DNA from: Turbatrix aceti
Lineage: Eukaryota > Nematoda > Chromadorea > Rhabditida > Panagrolaimidae
Reading direction: 5' to 3'
NCBI GenBank assembly: GCA_963969345.1
Contig: OZ017769.1
Coordinates: forward strand, 1,302,001 to 1,366,000
Length of the DNA: 64,000 nt
Positions 46,663 through 60,442 of this stretch are shown here, one piece after another. The position numbers and the translations under genes are program-made. Under the pieces are notes generated by a model. That model made no database searches and was not told the DNA's origin. It saw nothing but the letters and a program-made list of their open reading frames with translations. Each line of letters opens with the position of its first letter. The first letter of the stretch is position 1.

Positions 46663-49600
46663 AATTTTTTTTAAATGTAAGTTTACAACTATTACATGTT
46701 GCTCAAAGCTCAGACCACTCTACAGTAATCCAAACTTCCTCCAACACACCTGAAGACTCTTATGCTATCTATTCTAAAAAGTCATCCTAATTAATCTCGC
46801 ATCATAAACATTTCCGTCATTTTCTTCAAACAGAATTGGAATTGGCTAACGCAAAAGAACAGCCACAACCACACACAACCTACAGCGTAGTTCACGTGAT
46901 GTGCATAAATGGCACTAATTTCTTGAAGCCTTACTGAAATGAAGTGCATGTTCGTTAGTTTCTAGCGCGTCTCTGACTTCTCTGTCTAAACAACAAATCT
47001 GCTCCAATGACAGGACGAAAAGAAGACACAAATACCATAGTTGACACACGGGACAAGACGTCGGTAGTGGTGGCGTCGGCGGTGGTGATGAGGCGACAAA
47101 GGTCATGCGATCCACATCTGCCATATATATCTACATTTTTGTTGTTTTGTTTCCAAAAAAAACCATGAAGACGGAAGCCAGTTTGTGGAGAAATGTTTAA
47201 ACTGCATCTAGGGAACCAAAAAAAAAATTTTTTTTGTTTGTAAAAAATTGTTTACCGTATGCTGAATTTACGATGCCAAGTAACTAGTCATCCCACCGTG
47301 TGATGACAAAAGGAAGCGTGAGTGAGCAAAAAAAACAATTTTGAGCCAAGAAAAATGTTAATCCCGGTTTTTGGTCGTAAGCGAACGTGGCATTGGCAAA
47401 GGTTAAGTATCGTAATGGACAAAAAATATGCCATAGTTTTGTGAGGGAAATGATGAAGCTTAAGCTATTTATTAGTGTCTATTAGCCTGGATTTTTTTGT
47501 CCGGCAAACATAAAAAAAACCAACTCAGGAAATGAAAATTAAAGGTTTCAAAATTAAAATCATGCAAAAGAAGCCTTGAAAAAGCCGGATATTGACAACA
47601 AAATGAATTATATTTATGGACTAATTTTTTGTCATCATGGGAAAACTTTTTTGAAGCATCAAAAAACGCCTGCTCAGGCTGGCCTAATGGCAAGTAAACA
47701 AGTTTTAAGAAAAAAAGCTAAAAACCCAGAAGTGAAATCCAAAAAAATCCCGCTGACTTCAAAATAGCTTTATTTGAACTTAATTAGGATCAGCAGGGTT
47801 AAAGATGATTTAGATGTTCTAAAATGTAATCAACACACGGATAATTTCTTTTTTAAGAACGCTAGACATACGTACTTCAAACCAAAAAAAACCCAAGCAC
47901 ATAAATAAATTATGCTTTCTCACTCAAATGACGTCAGTTACGTCATTAAACGCGTCAAATAAAACCCAGACAGCCCGATGAATTTTATTTTTCGGGGGGG
48001 GGGGGTAAACATCATTTGTTCTGTGTTCTTTGATTGAAAAAAATTTCTATGGTTTCCCGTTTGCTGTCAGCCAGCCATCGTAAAAGTGAGGACAAATGTG
48101 TATTTTTTTCTTGCTTTCATCAATTTTTTCTTGGACGTCTGGGAAATGTAATAATTTTTGTGAGCTTTGTTTGTCGACCTGACTGAATGACATGAGGCAT
48201 GCGATTAAAAATCATCTTGTTATTGTTACCAGTTGGAAAAAAATATGTTTTTCGGGCATGTCGAGGGGTTTTGCAGACTGAGTGAGAAAAAAATAAAAAT
48301 CATTGATCAGATCGCGAGAAAAAAAACAAGTCGTTATGATTTTTTGACTTTGATCGGGAAAAAAACAGTTTTTGAGTATCTTTTGTAATACACAAATTTA
48401 TTTCGTTGCGGGACCATTTTTGTAAAACTGTATGTGATTTTTCTGAACCGGATACGATAGATACAGTTTTTCCGAAACCTATTTTTCACTGTAGTTTTAC
48501 TCAAATTACGATCACTCCATAAAATCTCAAGTGTTTTGTTAGTTTTTTTATATACGAATCAAACTAAATTTGATCCATGAAAAACCCAAAAGTGCATCCA
48601 TTCGCTCAAGTGCAATGTTTGTCACTCCGATTTGCACTTGATAGACGTGTCAGAGGCGACCGCAGACCGCAGACTTCTTCCGGTTTTGTGCAAAAATCTT
48701 CCATCCTTTGACACCACGCATTTATAATATGCACAATTCATTCATTCATTCATCGTCGAGTCGACAGTCTGTCGCCAGCCTCACTGACACGACCGTGAGC
48801 CCGTGATTTAGTAGTACAAGTCTGTATAAACAATAGGTGTACTAGACGGAGATGTTGACAGAGCGATTGAGCGAGTAGCGCAATCTTTGATCACTTTGTA
48901 GTCGAGCGCGAACAAGATGAGGGGGTGACTGCTGCACATGACACGACGTGACGCATCATGATGCATGTATGCATGTCGACCGACAAATCAAGGCCACGTG
49001 CAATCCCTCACGCTGCAGACGAGCCGGTGGTTTTGGTGGAAAAAAGAGAAGAAAGACAAGGCAAACAACCTAAGTTGGCCTGTGGACCGAATTGGATGGA
49101 GCAACTTCGAAAAAACCACCACCACCACCGCCTCCGCGTGATGTGATCGAAGTTGCAGAAGTTCATCGATCACTGATCTTTTAGACCTGTTCGGACAATT
49201 TTTTTGTTCCTTCAACAAAAGACACGGTTTGCACTGTGGTACACTTCAGGATCGCTATTTATTTGCCTCGTCGAGGAGCCAGCCAGCCAGACCTGCGTGG
49301 TGGTGTACTTTTAAGGACCAAACAAAAGTTTTTCTTCTTCCTCATCAATTCAGGTGTTCATTGTCTCAAAAAAACATACTAGACATGAAAAAAAGGAAAG
49401 AAGGTCACAGCTACAGTACCCCAAATGTCCTCGATTTCATTCATCAAACAAGAATGTCTGCAAAACACAACAACCAAAACAACATCCACAAAACACATGG
49501 CCGCGGGGGCTGACAAAAAGACATCACTCTCGGTGCCTGCGCCATCTGGGCGCCTTTTGGAATGATGATTGTATTGTCCGTCTCCGTGGGTTGACATTGA

Positions 49601-51306
49601 TGACGCCATAGCCGGCGCGGTGGTCGCGTCGCTCCTATCATTGCAATTCCGATTTTTTTAGCGTGGGTTGACGGAAGATTTGATCCCTGATAGCATATTT
49701 ATTTTATCTTTCAGTTTGGCTTTTTTTCGCATGCATCAAAACAAGAACAGCTTATTCTGTCTTTTTTTGACATTTGACAACAAAGAATGAATGTCTGTCC
49801 GGCAGCGGCGGCGGCGGCGGAAAATGGGGGAGAGAAAGAAAAAAAAGAGGGTGAATCATCGACATTGACGTCGACATCGTCACCACTACCACACCAACAC
49901 TGATGCAAGTGAACGAGCGCAGCCGGAATGCTGGGAATTCTAAATTCCACTGGAAACTGACAAAACAATTTTTGGGCGTGGGTGGTTTTTTTGAGCACTC
50001 TGCCTGCCAGATTGCTTGAATGTCGGGGAAAGGAATTTTTTTAATAAAAATTGTAAATTTCGAATTTCTTTGATAAAAAAACAGAATGATTAGAAATATT
50101 TTTTTGTCGTTAGGACACCTGAAAAATGACATAATCAAAATTCAGGTGTACGTCTGTTTTTTGTCATGCATCCAAGGACCCTGTGTTGTACTCTATCATC
50201 TCTGATCTCCAACACGTGAACAGTCAATCCAAATCTGTTGTCATCGTTTTCCTCCCAAAAAATCGTGTTTTTTAACCAGTTGACAAAAGAAGAAAAAAAT
50301 TGTAAATAGTATTGTTATTTTCTCATCGTAAAAGACCTGGGAAGGCTGAAAAATACCATAGATCACTGAACTAAATATTTATCGAGCAACGGCAACAGGA
50401 ACAATGTTTTGGAGTTGCGCTGGAGCTGGGTTTACAAAGGTGGATCGATGGACAGCTAACAATCAAGCGAAGCAAACAGTATCGTAAAAAACTGATTTTT
50501 TATTTGAACACGTTTTGTTTTCCACCAAAACATGCTTTGTGGAACGCCGGCAAAAAAACTCAATCAACAATGCATCAGTTTTTTCTGTCATTTTATGCTA
50601 AGCACTAGTTTAGCGTGTTTTTCAGCGCAAAACTTCCGATTTTTTTACAACCAATGCATAAAACAACAGAGATTACTGATTGAAAGCCGGTCAGATCAAG
50701 AATTAAGGGCCAATGAACAAATTCACCCTGAAAAAAGTTTTCACCACAAAAAAGTTCACATGAACTGATAAAATTTCAAAACTTCAGAAAAGTTAGCAAA
50801 ATGTTTTCGCGTTTGCAAAAACTTGAAATTCCTACAATTTTTACGCCTGAATGAATCAGCAACCCCCAAAAGGAGTACGTGGACCTGAGTAGTCACAAAG
50901 TTCTTGTACAAACACTTTTACTGACAACGAATTTCAAAATTTCACGGGAAAATTTGCAAATGATGACAAATCGAATTTTTTAATGCATTCGTCATCCTTT
51001 GTTTTTTTAAGAATGATCTAGAGCAATTTTTTAGATTCAAAATTGCTATTGTCAAAAAAAACCAACCAGAGCCCAGTAATAAATGATTTATGGAAAAAAG
51101 TGGCCCCAACAAATCAAAAAAGTGCATCAGATTTGAAAAATATGATCGTTTTTCATACAAAAAAAAACATTATGCTGTTTTTGTGACAACAAATATGAAA
51201 AAAATAAAATTGTACGAAATGCAATACATTTTTTGTACCAAAAGTGCATCGCATGTGGTACACAAACCATTTTTTTTCAAAAAATACACATTTTGATCCA
51301 GAATAA

Positions 51307-51414
51307 CAGTGCTTAAAAAACAGAACATCCGGGTACCCGGCCCGGATATCGGACCCAATTTCCGAGTCAGGTACCTTTTAACCCCAGTTTTCGGTCGGAT
51401 ATCCAAAATCACTG
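51307..51414. mobile_element. Possible decayed hAT-like MITE (CCGGGTA/GGATATC motifs)
   Basis: A 108-base unit starts CAGTGCTT and ends AAATCACTG, with CCGGGTACCCGG, CCCGGATATCGG and CGGATATCC inside. It resembles the other motif-iterated elements, but the terminal repeats match over only a few bases and the flanking 8-mers (CAGAATAA and AACAAAAC) do not agree. Confidence 0.35.
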
Positions 51415-52448
51415 AACAAAACAATTCTCACGGTTGCAAACTTACCCCAGAGTTCAAACATCTCGAATTTCCAAACTCTAATCCAGGTGTACAGCCGACG
51501 AGTGTGCAAAAACGTGAAACAAATATTTTCCCTTTTTTGTTCATTGTGAACAATTTTGTAACCACCTGCGTCACACGACCATTTCAGTCGGCGCTTGCTT
51601 TTATGTTATGTATTTTGAATATTCTCAAGGGACCCCCGACAACAAAAGAGTCAAATAAAAAAAAAAACTTTACAAAAAATCTGCTAGCATTTGGCTTTCA
51701 TGAGCAGATTTTATGTGGTTAGACAAGAATATTTTCACTCCATTTTCCAGTAAAATCCAAAGTAAAGATGATTAAAACGACTTCCGTGCTCTTATACTTT
51801 ATTTTATTCTCCCAGGTGTCATTTTTTTGTACTACTTGATTCTTTGTCTGTCTTCGTCAGACAAAGTCTAGTCTGACATCTGGATGAGGCAAATCCTGAC
51901 AAGTAGAGAGGGAAGGAAACAAAAATTATTATGCATCAAAAGTTCAAAAAACAACAGACGACTTCTAATAAGCCTCAAAAGTCGTCAAATTGGCGTAAAT
52001 TTGAAATAGTGAACGTCATTATTGATGTCTACGTGAGAAATTTGATAAAAAATGAATTTGGGACAATCCTACGCGTGGACGCTCTTACAAAGCTGTAGTT
52101 ATGAAGTTTTTATCAAAAAGCGATCTTTACAATACTTTGGATTTTTGAAAAACAACATTTACGCAACCGAATTTCTAACAAAATTGTGGGAACATTATCT
52201 TCAGTTTTTGATAGAAAAAATGTAAAAAATATAGATACGAAGGGTCCCATTCCAAAAAATTCTAAAAATCAAAGTTGTTTTTTTTTAAATTTATTTTTTA
52301 CTCAATTTGGGTTTTACTCTAAACGACCCGTAATTGAGCCATTTTTTGATTCAATAAATTCTGTTTGACACAGAATGATACCTATCTGATGGTAAAACTG
52401 TCATGTATTGGGTCCGTTTCGTCTAACCTGCCAACAAGTTGCCCGCAA

Positions 52449-52510
52449 CATGCAACTTACAATCTCATGCAGCACCCCCATGCAACCCACAATCGCATGC
52501 TGCACGCAAC
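52449..52510. repeat. 29-30 bp tandem repeat, two copies
   Basis: CATGCAACTTACAATCTCAT is followed 30 bases later by CATGCAACCCACAATCGCAT, with matching GCAGCACCC/GCTGCACGC ends. A third partial copy (CAACATG) follows. Confidence 0.6.
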
Positions 52511-52888
52511 ATGTGGCTACCGTATCCCTCAAAAAACAACTTATCCTACGTCAAAGCCTAATTTACCTGTTTTTTTGTCGACTCAAACCAAAACAGAAAA
52601 GCAACAACAATTACGGTATAACTAAATGCAGTTACTTACAAGATTTCCTCTGCAAACTCTCAACTTCCATTCCCCTTTGCAAATCGTCATTTCCCAAGAA
52701 CCAAGCTTTAGTCGACCTCCTGCAGAACGTCCTATCCCGTCCTGCAGGCAGCCCTTGTCCAATTCTGAGAAAAAAAGAGTCAACTATTGTCCAGTGCTAT
52801 TTTTATGTCACGCACGCTGTTGGCATTTGCATGGTAAAAAAACCAAAAGACAAAATTGTTAATAGTACGGATAATCTTGTCTTATCCT

Positions 52889-53088
52889 NNNNNNNNNNNN
52901 NNNNNNNNNNNNNNNNNNNNNNNNNNNNNNNNNNNNNNNNNNNNNNNNNNNNNNNNNNNNNNNNNNNNNNNNNNNNNNNNNNNNNNNNNNNNNNNNNNNN
53001 NNNNNNNNNNNNNNNNNNNNNNNNNNNNNNNNNNNNNNNNNNNNNNNNNNNNNNNNNNNNNNNNNNNNNNNNNNNNNNNNNNNNNNNN
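52889..53088. other. Assembly gap of 200 N
   Basis: Exactly 200 N, a size commonly used as a placeholder, so the true gap length is unknown. Open frames running through it are meaningless. Confidence 0.99.
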
Positions 53089-53092
53089 AAAA

Positions 53093-53116
53093 AATATGAT
53101 GCCCCGGCATCATATT
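53093..53116. repeat. Perfect 11-bp palindrome at the gap edge
   Basis: AATATGATGCC (53093-53103) and GGCATCATATT (53106-53116) pair perfectly with a two-base loop, starting four bases after the last N. Confidence 0.75.
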
Positions 53117-55563
53117 CTTTGTATAGTCTTATCATCACGCACGAAAGAAGAAAGAAAACAGTGGGGCGCCAGCCGTCGTGCCGGCTGACGAAGAACTCCA
53201 CCTAGCAGCAAAGCAAGTACTTTTTTTATTTCTAAATACTTTTATCTTCGGATTTTTGCTCAAAAGTAGGTTCATCAACAGAGAAAGAAGGAGGCTTAGC
53301 TGATGCTTGGAAAAACAACGAAAATCGTCAACATTTGTAATACTCGACTCGACAACAGATAGTTTTTGAGCAAAAGCTATCGGAAATGGGCTGAAAAAAA
53401 CAACTTCGAGGGTTTTTAGGACCATCTAGAACATTTATAGATTGATCAAGTACCAGAAAAATATTTTTTTTGTCAAGCAAATTATTATTTTTTGGCTCAT
53501 TTGTAATTCTAACACCCAAATTCGAGCAAGCTTTGAGTTTTCGAGTGAAAAAAATGCAAAAAATTCGTTCGTTCGAAGAATTTTAAGTTGAGTCAAAAAA
53601 GCATTTGTCTTCAAAAATGTCGCATTATGTTTTTTTTTGGCAAATTTTCCAATTGAAAAAACAATTGAAAAATTAGGTCACAAATGTTACAATTTCGTCC
53701 TTTTACTTTAAATCAGAAACTAAAATGGATTCAGCGCATTTGGGTCTCGATAAAATCAGTCCTTATTTCGCAACTTTCAGATGACCGTTATGAAACTGTA
53801 ATTTTTACAGGAACCAAGCTCCTGTCCGCTACGTTCTGTACCCTAAAACCTAAACCAAATGGATTTTGTATAGAATAAATTTTCAAAACGTAAAGTCTAA
53901 AAAATCTAAACAAAAACCATATTTTCAGGTTCACAAGCTCAAAAACCAGAGTTTCTAATCCGTTATCTCGGTCTACTTTATCTCATTATGCACACCCTTT
54001 GATAAGGTTAATTACCAATTAACCCTATCTTATGTCAGCACAGAAACTCGACATTTATGTTAGCCGACCAAGAAACAGTTGCGAGTCAAAATTAGAATTA
54101 GGTACTGACTTGTTTGCTGTTCGTGTCCTAAATCAATTATCCGAATTCGATTGCATCAGCTGGTGTGCTACTTTTGTTCCTTTCTGTGCCCTATGGGTGA
54201 CCTTTGGGGAAATACTGAATTTCCTGAGCTTAAGCAACCCCCAAGATTCTTTTGAACTTTTGCAACCCAAAAAAGTTACTCATTCTGTCGAACGCATAAT
54301 TTGTGTTTAGCATGTTTCCACGAGCCAAGCAGGTTACGGTAAGATGGTGACTCTCAGAAAACATCGTAAACATGTTGCAACGGATGAGTGGGTTTATGCA
54401 CTATTGTTTTGGCTGTCAATTGTCCGAGATTAAGTGTATTTAGCCACGAACAACACAAGCATGCAATACACATGCTTTGCAGAGTCGCTTCTTTTTTTCC
54501 GTCGCCCTCGACTCTCGTCTACATACACCATTGTTGTTTACGGTTCAAACACCAATTGTGGCAATAAACAGGAGTCTGACTCTTGGTTACGGTAACTCAT
54601 GGCATTATGATGTATGTAAATAAAAAAAAGCACGTGGAAAAAAAGCGCTAACGCGAGGTTGCACGTACGGGGAAAAATTACGTTCTGCGTAAACGAACGA
54701 CGTCATTGTTTCAACACAGAAAACAATATAAAGTATCTTAAAAATACGGTAGCATTCTTTGAAGCCATGCAAAGAATAATCCCAGACTTGAGGAGAAATT
54801 CCGATGACTAGGAAAAATCAGGGGTAAATATCACTTGAACCCAAAATAGACAAGAAGCCAGACAAAAAACACAGCATTGTATTTACTTACGTTCTGGCAC
54901 ACAGAATGAGAACAAAATAAATACAAATTGGTATTTCCAACTGCAGTAAAAATGTGTTTTGATTAACCATCAATGTTCGGAAAAAATCTTAAATTAGCTT
55001 TTTTGCTATAAAAATAGTTTACTTCGTAAATATAACTTTCGTTCCGGCCAAAGCACAAAAATAGGACGATGTCGACCAGAAAAGCCGTATTCAGAAATGA
55101 TCGAAAAATATTGAGCAATTTTTTTTTGTCAAAAATATTTGTTGTTTTAATTAAAATTAATTTCCAATTTTTCAAGCCGGCTGCATTTTTCCGCCTAAAT
55201 CGCAAAATTATTTTTTATCTTCATCAACAAATACATTCAACATACAAAAACAAAAACAAAAGTAAACCCGAAAAAAATCTAAATTCCAAACTCCGGAGCG
55301 CGATGTCCAAAAAAGTGTGTATGCGAATGAAATAGATAAAACACGAGTGCAGGATTGATGTGCTAAAATAGAAAAATAATTATTCCTTTCATTTCTGGTA
55401 AATACACAGCGTCTTAATTTAGAATAAAAAATTGACAAAAACAATTTTGTTACAAAATTTTTATAAAAAATCGAAAAAATGTAATTTCGATTCAAACCCC
55501 GCATGATTTCCAAAAAAAACGTACCGTAATCATTTCGCTGTACTCAACCAGATAATCGATCTC

Positions 55564-58500
55564 CTACGACGAAGACGACGGAGGCTGTTGTTGCTGAGGT
55601 TTCGGTAGCGGAGGCGGAGGTGGCGGATCGTACTCCGTGTCCTCGTCATCATCCATGAAATCGTCCTCCTTCGGTTCAATGTCGCTTTCTTCGGCATCGC
55701 CTCGTCGCCTGCCGGTCGCGTAGAATTCTCCCTGCCCCGCGGGGTGACCAGAGAGTCGATGAAAGTCCGAATCGCCAGGCTCGGAATCCGGTCCGCGTTC
55801 TGGGTACCCTCCGAGGGGGGATTGCGTCGATTCTTCGCCTTCGCCTCCCGAAACAGCGATCAGTCTTCTGTCCTTTCTCTGCGACGATTTCGACGGTCCG
55901 GCCGGCGAGGGGCCAATGATGTCGTCGTAGTCGTCGCCTTCACCCTCGCCATACCTGCCGGGGGCAAAGAGATTCGATTCGTCGTCGTCGGTGAGTCCCG
56001 TGTTCCTGGCAGCGTCTCCGGTGTCTTCTTCAGACTCGTCTGACGAAGGAGCCTTACTCTTCTCCGAGTCGTCGTCGTCGTTGTTGTCGCTTGAGTTTTC
56101 GTCTTCTTCTTCTGCAGCATCGGCTTCGGCTTCACCCTCGCCTTCGTCGTCCGCGGCCTGAATTTCTTCATCATCAGGGTTTTCGTAGGATTGATACATC
56201 GCAGAAGCCACTTTTCCGCCCGGTCCGTGGTCGTCTTCTTCTTCGAGATCTTCCATTTCCTGGTCCATCTCTTCGACGCGGCTTCGCTCGACTCTCTGCG
56301 CCAGCGCTGCTTCTTCCGCCGCCTTTTCTTCCGCGTCCCGATCAATAAACGGCGCGAGAACGCGATCAATGACCATATCGGCTTCTTCGATTTCCCTGAT
56401 CTTTCCAAGGATCGCGGAAAACAAATTCCTGGGAAATGAACACCATCCAACAGGCCGGAACCAAAGATAGTGAATTTTCTGCTTCAAAAAGTGTCGGATA
56501 TCTTGATTGTGGGTTTCGGAGGCAGCCATGATGACGAATTCCACGATATCGTCGATCTTTGACGTGTCTTCGACTCGGAATGCGTACCTGACGTTCGGGA
56601 TCTCGTAGAACGGGCAGTCATTGGCCGCGACGCCTTTTCCGGGCAGGGGAGTGTCGTTTTCGTCGCCAAAGACAGCATCGAGGACCCTCTGCATCCGGGC
56701 AACGGTTTTCCTCTTCATCGGAGGCAACGGCGCCGTCTGTTCGTCGTTCAGCTTCGCTCGGAGTTGCGCCATCGATTTTTGGACCAAATCTCGGTTGAAC
56801 TCAATTTCTTCATCGATCTAAAAAATTTTTAACTTTAAAAGCAATCAAAAAAATTCGTCAAATTATTAAATAAAAATTAAAAAAAAAAGTATGAAAAATA
56901 AACAACCAAGTATGTATGCGTGTGTCATCGCCACCATCAACCATGTTTGAGGAGATCAGACGGATTAATCAGAGTCAGAAATCCTTTCTCAGCTCACAGC
57001 GAACCAGGGGAGAGGGAGGAGGAGGGAAGAGTTCCAAGGAGATAATCAATAATTGACAACAAAAAAAGCTGACTGTTAAAGTAGCTTTGTATCACTAAAT
57101 TTTGATAAAAAAAACGAACAAAAGGAAAAGAGGACAGGACAATACCAGGATGATGACTTGACGTGAAATGAAAAATTTTATAATGCAAAAAAAATGTTTT
57201 AGCAAAACACAAAATTTAATCCAAAAATTTTTAGAACCAAAATTTTGCTGCAAATCGTCCGATTTTTTTTTCTAAATTTGTGTAAAAAATTGTACGAAAA
57301 CCACAAATTTGAAGCAAAATCCAATACAAAAGTTTTTCACTGAATTTTGCTTCAAAATTCCACAAGTTTTCTTATTTCATTTTAAAACAAAAAAAAATCG
57401 TAAAAAAAACAAATTTGAAGCAAAATTCTATTCAAAATTTTTTCATTACAAGAAAATCCTTCTGAAGTCAAATTTTGCTTCAAATTTCGTTCTTTTCTTC
57501 GAAATATTCCACAAAAAGTCATCCCCGGATTTAGGACAGTACAAGAAGTATCCCCAAAGTAGCCGCCCCTCACACACGTAAAATACACATAAATATACCC
57601 AAAAAAGCAAGCTTACGCCAGGCAACCACTGCACACGTTTGTTTTTCTTGCCTCCGCACTAAAAACTCTCCTTCTCCGCCCAACTTACCACTTTTTGGAG
57701 TTCGATTGATTCATCTGAGTCTGGGATATCCAGATCACTCGACATGGACGACGAATCGCTGGAGAGGTCGTCCAGCGAGTAGGTTTCGCGCTGAACCCTC
57801 GTCTGCACCCTGGCAGCGACTTCTTCCGACTCCGCGACCCCGGTCGGAGCGTTCAGAGTGCCAGAAAAAGTCGAGAGCCGAGGGTGCTTCGCGGGACGCG
57901 TTCCACCGTCGCCGAAGTCGGCGGAATCGCTTGCAATCGTCGAGCGTCGTTCCCGGCTGCTTCGGGGTGGTAGGAGGCTTACGCTTCGGGCATCTGCAAC
58001 ATCGCCTTCGGCGTCAACCGAATTATCGTCGGAGTCATGCACACTACCGGCAACAACACTCCTTCGATTATTGAGAACCGCAGAGAACGCGTCGTGTCCG
58101 GCTTCCATGGTTGCGTCGTCGTCGGCCTGCTCTTGTGCTGCTTCGGCGTTGGTTGCCTCGGATTCCGGCGTCTCCTCCGAGCCAAAGTCCTCGTCGATGA
58201 TCAGGTCGCCCGGCTGGCTGTCAGCGTGCGAGAGTCGGACGTCGCGAATCTGCTTTCGGACTCTCTCGATCAGGGACATGACCCTCTGCCGATCGGTCGA
58301 GAGCGCGTCGTGGAAAGGCTGCGTCAGAGCCGCGTAGCCATGGGCTGCGATGTCCGGAAGCGCCTGGTACTCGCAGAGGCGTTCCAGACGCTCCTGGTAC
58401 TGGTGGGCTAGCAGAATTGAGTTCTGGAATAAAAAATCTATGAAAAAGGTATTGAAACTGAAAACTCACAATCCTCGACTCAATTCTGTCGCAGACAGCG

Positions 58501-60442
58501 TACAGACGATGGAATGAGTTGTCGTAGGCTTCAAAGTCAAATCCGGAAGGATCGTCAGCTGCGACATTTCCTCTCTCAACTTTGAAAGTGTATCGGACGT
58601 ATTCGCCTACTTGCTTGTTTGCTGCCTGAAAATATTTATTATAGTTTTGACTCCCAATGTTCAGAGCTAAATAAAAATTTATTAAAACGAAAAAATATTC
58701 TGAGCAAAATAGTGAAATTTTTATTCAATAAAATCGTTGAAACAGTGGTTTTTTTCAAAGTCACAAATCCAAAAAAACGAGTTTCGCGTGAGATATACTT
58801 TTTTTTGCATCTATAACCCCAAAACTACGCTTCTCCGGTCAAAAATAAAGTTTTTTTAATGTTAAAATTATAAAAAAAATTTCTTAAGTCCAAACTCATA
58901 AAAATAACAATTATTGAATTCAAAAATATAAAATCAACGTTTTTCGAGTTCAAAAAAAATCATAAACCGTGTTTTTTTAACTTTTGGGGCCCCAAAACAA
59001 CATTTTTTTGCGTCTAAAATTTTAAAATCACAAAAACAACATTTTTGAAATCCAGAATTTAAAAAAAAAGTATTTTTTTCGCATTTAGAACCAAAAAGTC
59101 AACGTTTCCTGTCCTCAAACCTCCAAAAACACCAACCGTTATCGCATGCCTCAAATCCTTGAGCACCAGTGTCTTGAAATCCGCAATCGGGTCCTGCGAC
59201 GACCCTGGATACTCCGAGAAGTCCGGTGGAAGCGGAGCCGGGGGCAAGCCTGATCCAACATGCTGGTATCCAACCGAAGACGGCGCCAGCATGCCACCCA
59301 GGCTCCCCGGACCGACGGATCGCGGATTCTGGCCCACCGATCCCGGACCAAAGTTTCCGACCGACGTCGGACCGTGCTGTCCCACAGAGGTCGGTCCATG
59401 CTGTCCGACAGACGTCGGGCCGTGCTGTTGTTGGCCGACAGAAGTCGGACCGCCGTGTGACTGACCGATGGATTGGGGCGCGAGGCTGAAGGACGACGGT
59501 CCAACCGAGCCTGGACCGGTCGAACCGGGACCATTTGGGCCTACGGATGTCGGACCACCGCCCATCCCCGATACTGACTGAGATTCGTGCTGGGACATGA
59601 GTTGCGGCGTCGAAGACACGGTGACGAGGGGCACGGAAGACGGCTGGTTGATGGGTGATGCACGCATGTTGTGTTGGTTCAGAGATGTACGGACGCTTGA
59701 GGGTCCTCCCATGTCGCCCATGCCCATCATGCCCTGGAAAATTTGAATGATAGGTCAAAACAGGCGGAAAATGGGGAAAAAGTTATAGGCAACCTCAGCG
59801 TTTTTCAGTTTTTTATTTTCAAAGCAACCAACAAAAAAATAGACAATAAAAGTCATAAAACGCTACAAAAAAACCAAAAAATAACTAAACCATAAAAATT
59901 CAGCATAAAAATAAAAATTCACAGGATCATTATTACATAGTTTTTTTTTCAAATATCGTAATTGCAGGCCTCAAAAACGTGTTGCACACAAAAAAGGATG
60001 AACTATTACGATAGATTCCAATTTGGGTATAGTAAAACCTCAAGACTGGCCAAAAAAGTCAAAAAACCCCCTCCAAAACCCAAAATCAGAATTTCACCCA
60101 ACAAAATCCTCTCCAAATCACTCACCATTCTCCGATTCGAGTCATAGCCCATAGCCCTGATAAAGGCCGGTTGCCCAGGAGCCATTCCTCCTCCCGGCTG
60201 CTGCATTCCACCCTGGCCGAAGCCCGGCTGCATGCCCTGGGATCCAGGTTGTCCAACGCTACCGGGATTCATCTGGCCCATCATCTGCTGCTGCTGCTGC
60301 CCTGGCTGAAAATATAAATAAATGCTTTCAGCCTAAAAAACTAAAAAAAATCGATTACCTGTTGTCCACCCTGCTGAAAGCTGCCATCTCCTTCCTGCTG
60401 AGGCCGGCCTTGCTGGGACCTGTCGTAGTTGTTGTAATCCAT
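55564..60442 (-). CDS. mdt-29: Mediator subunit MED29 homologue with long acidic C-terminal extension
   Basis: Six minus-strand exons join in phase: 60442-60359, 60305-60126, 59733-59137, 58625-58470, 58423-57689 and 56817-55564, giving 1001 residues. MED29 belongs to the Mediator tail, which links activators to RNA polymerase II. Residues 1-260 are rich in Gln, Gly, Met, Pro and Ser, with tandem GPTSVGQH repeats near 170-210. The MED29-like core (about 265-415) reads DPIADFKTLVLKDLRHAI, then SFHRLYAVCDRIESRI and a helical tail. The remaining 580 residues are acidic and low-complexity, apart from an unrecognised ordered-looking block at about 635-710 (CPFYEIPNVRYAFRVED to HFLKQKIHYLWFRP). Known MED29 proteins are far shorter, so the last exon may be a separate gene. 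If the donor at 57689 is not used, the frame ends VSWAEKESF at 57659 and MED29 would be about 594 residues. The 871-base intron has paired repeats. The family call for the core rests on remembered motifs. Confidence 0.72.
57305..57497. repeat. Paired inverted repeats AAATTTGAAGCAAAATTC
   Basis: Inside the last intron of the MED29-like gene, ACAAATTTGAAGCAAAATCC (about 57303) and AAATTTGAAGCAAAATTC (about 57412) alternate with their reverse complements (about 57343 and 57470). The four copies can form two successive hairpins. Confidence 0.6.

Larger units (their letters stand above)
45714..55563. other. Gene-poor region between the nuclear receptor and the MED29-like gene
   Basis: No gene could be supported in these 9.8 kb between converging genes. 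It holds a fold-back (46538-46662), a 12-G run (47994-48005), a CGGGTACCC-type element (51307-51414), a two-copy tandem repeat (52449-52510), the assembly gap and a palindrome just after it. Composition is AT-rich throughout, and the open frames present lack any recognisable motif. The nuclear receptor and MED29 3'UTRs must lie at its ends, but no convincing AATAAA was picked. Confidence 0.55.

Noticed and set aside
52408..53205. 265-residue frame spanning the gap
   Set aside because: A third of it is N; the rest has no motif.
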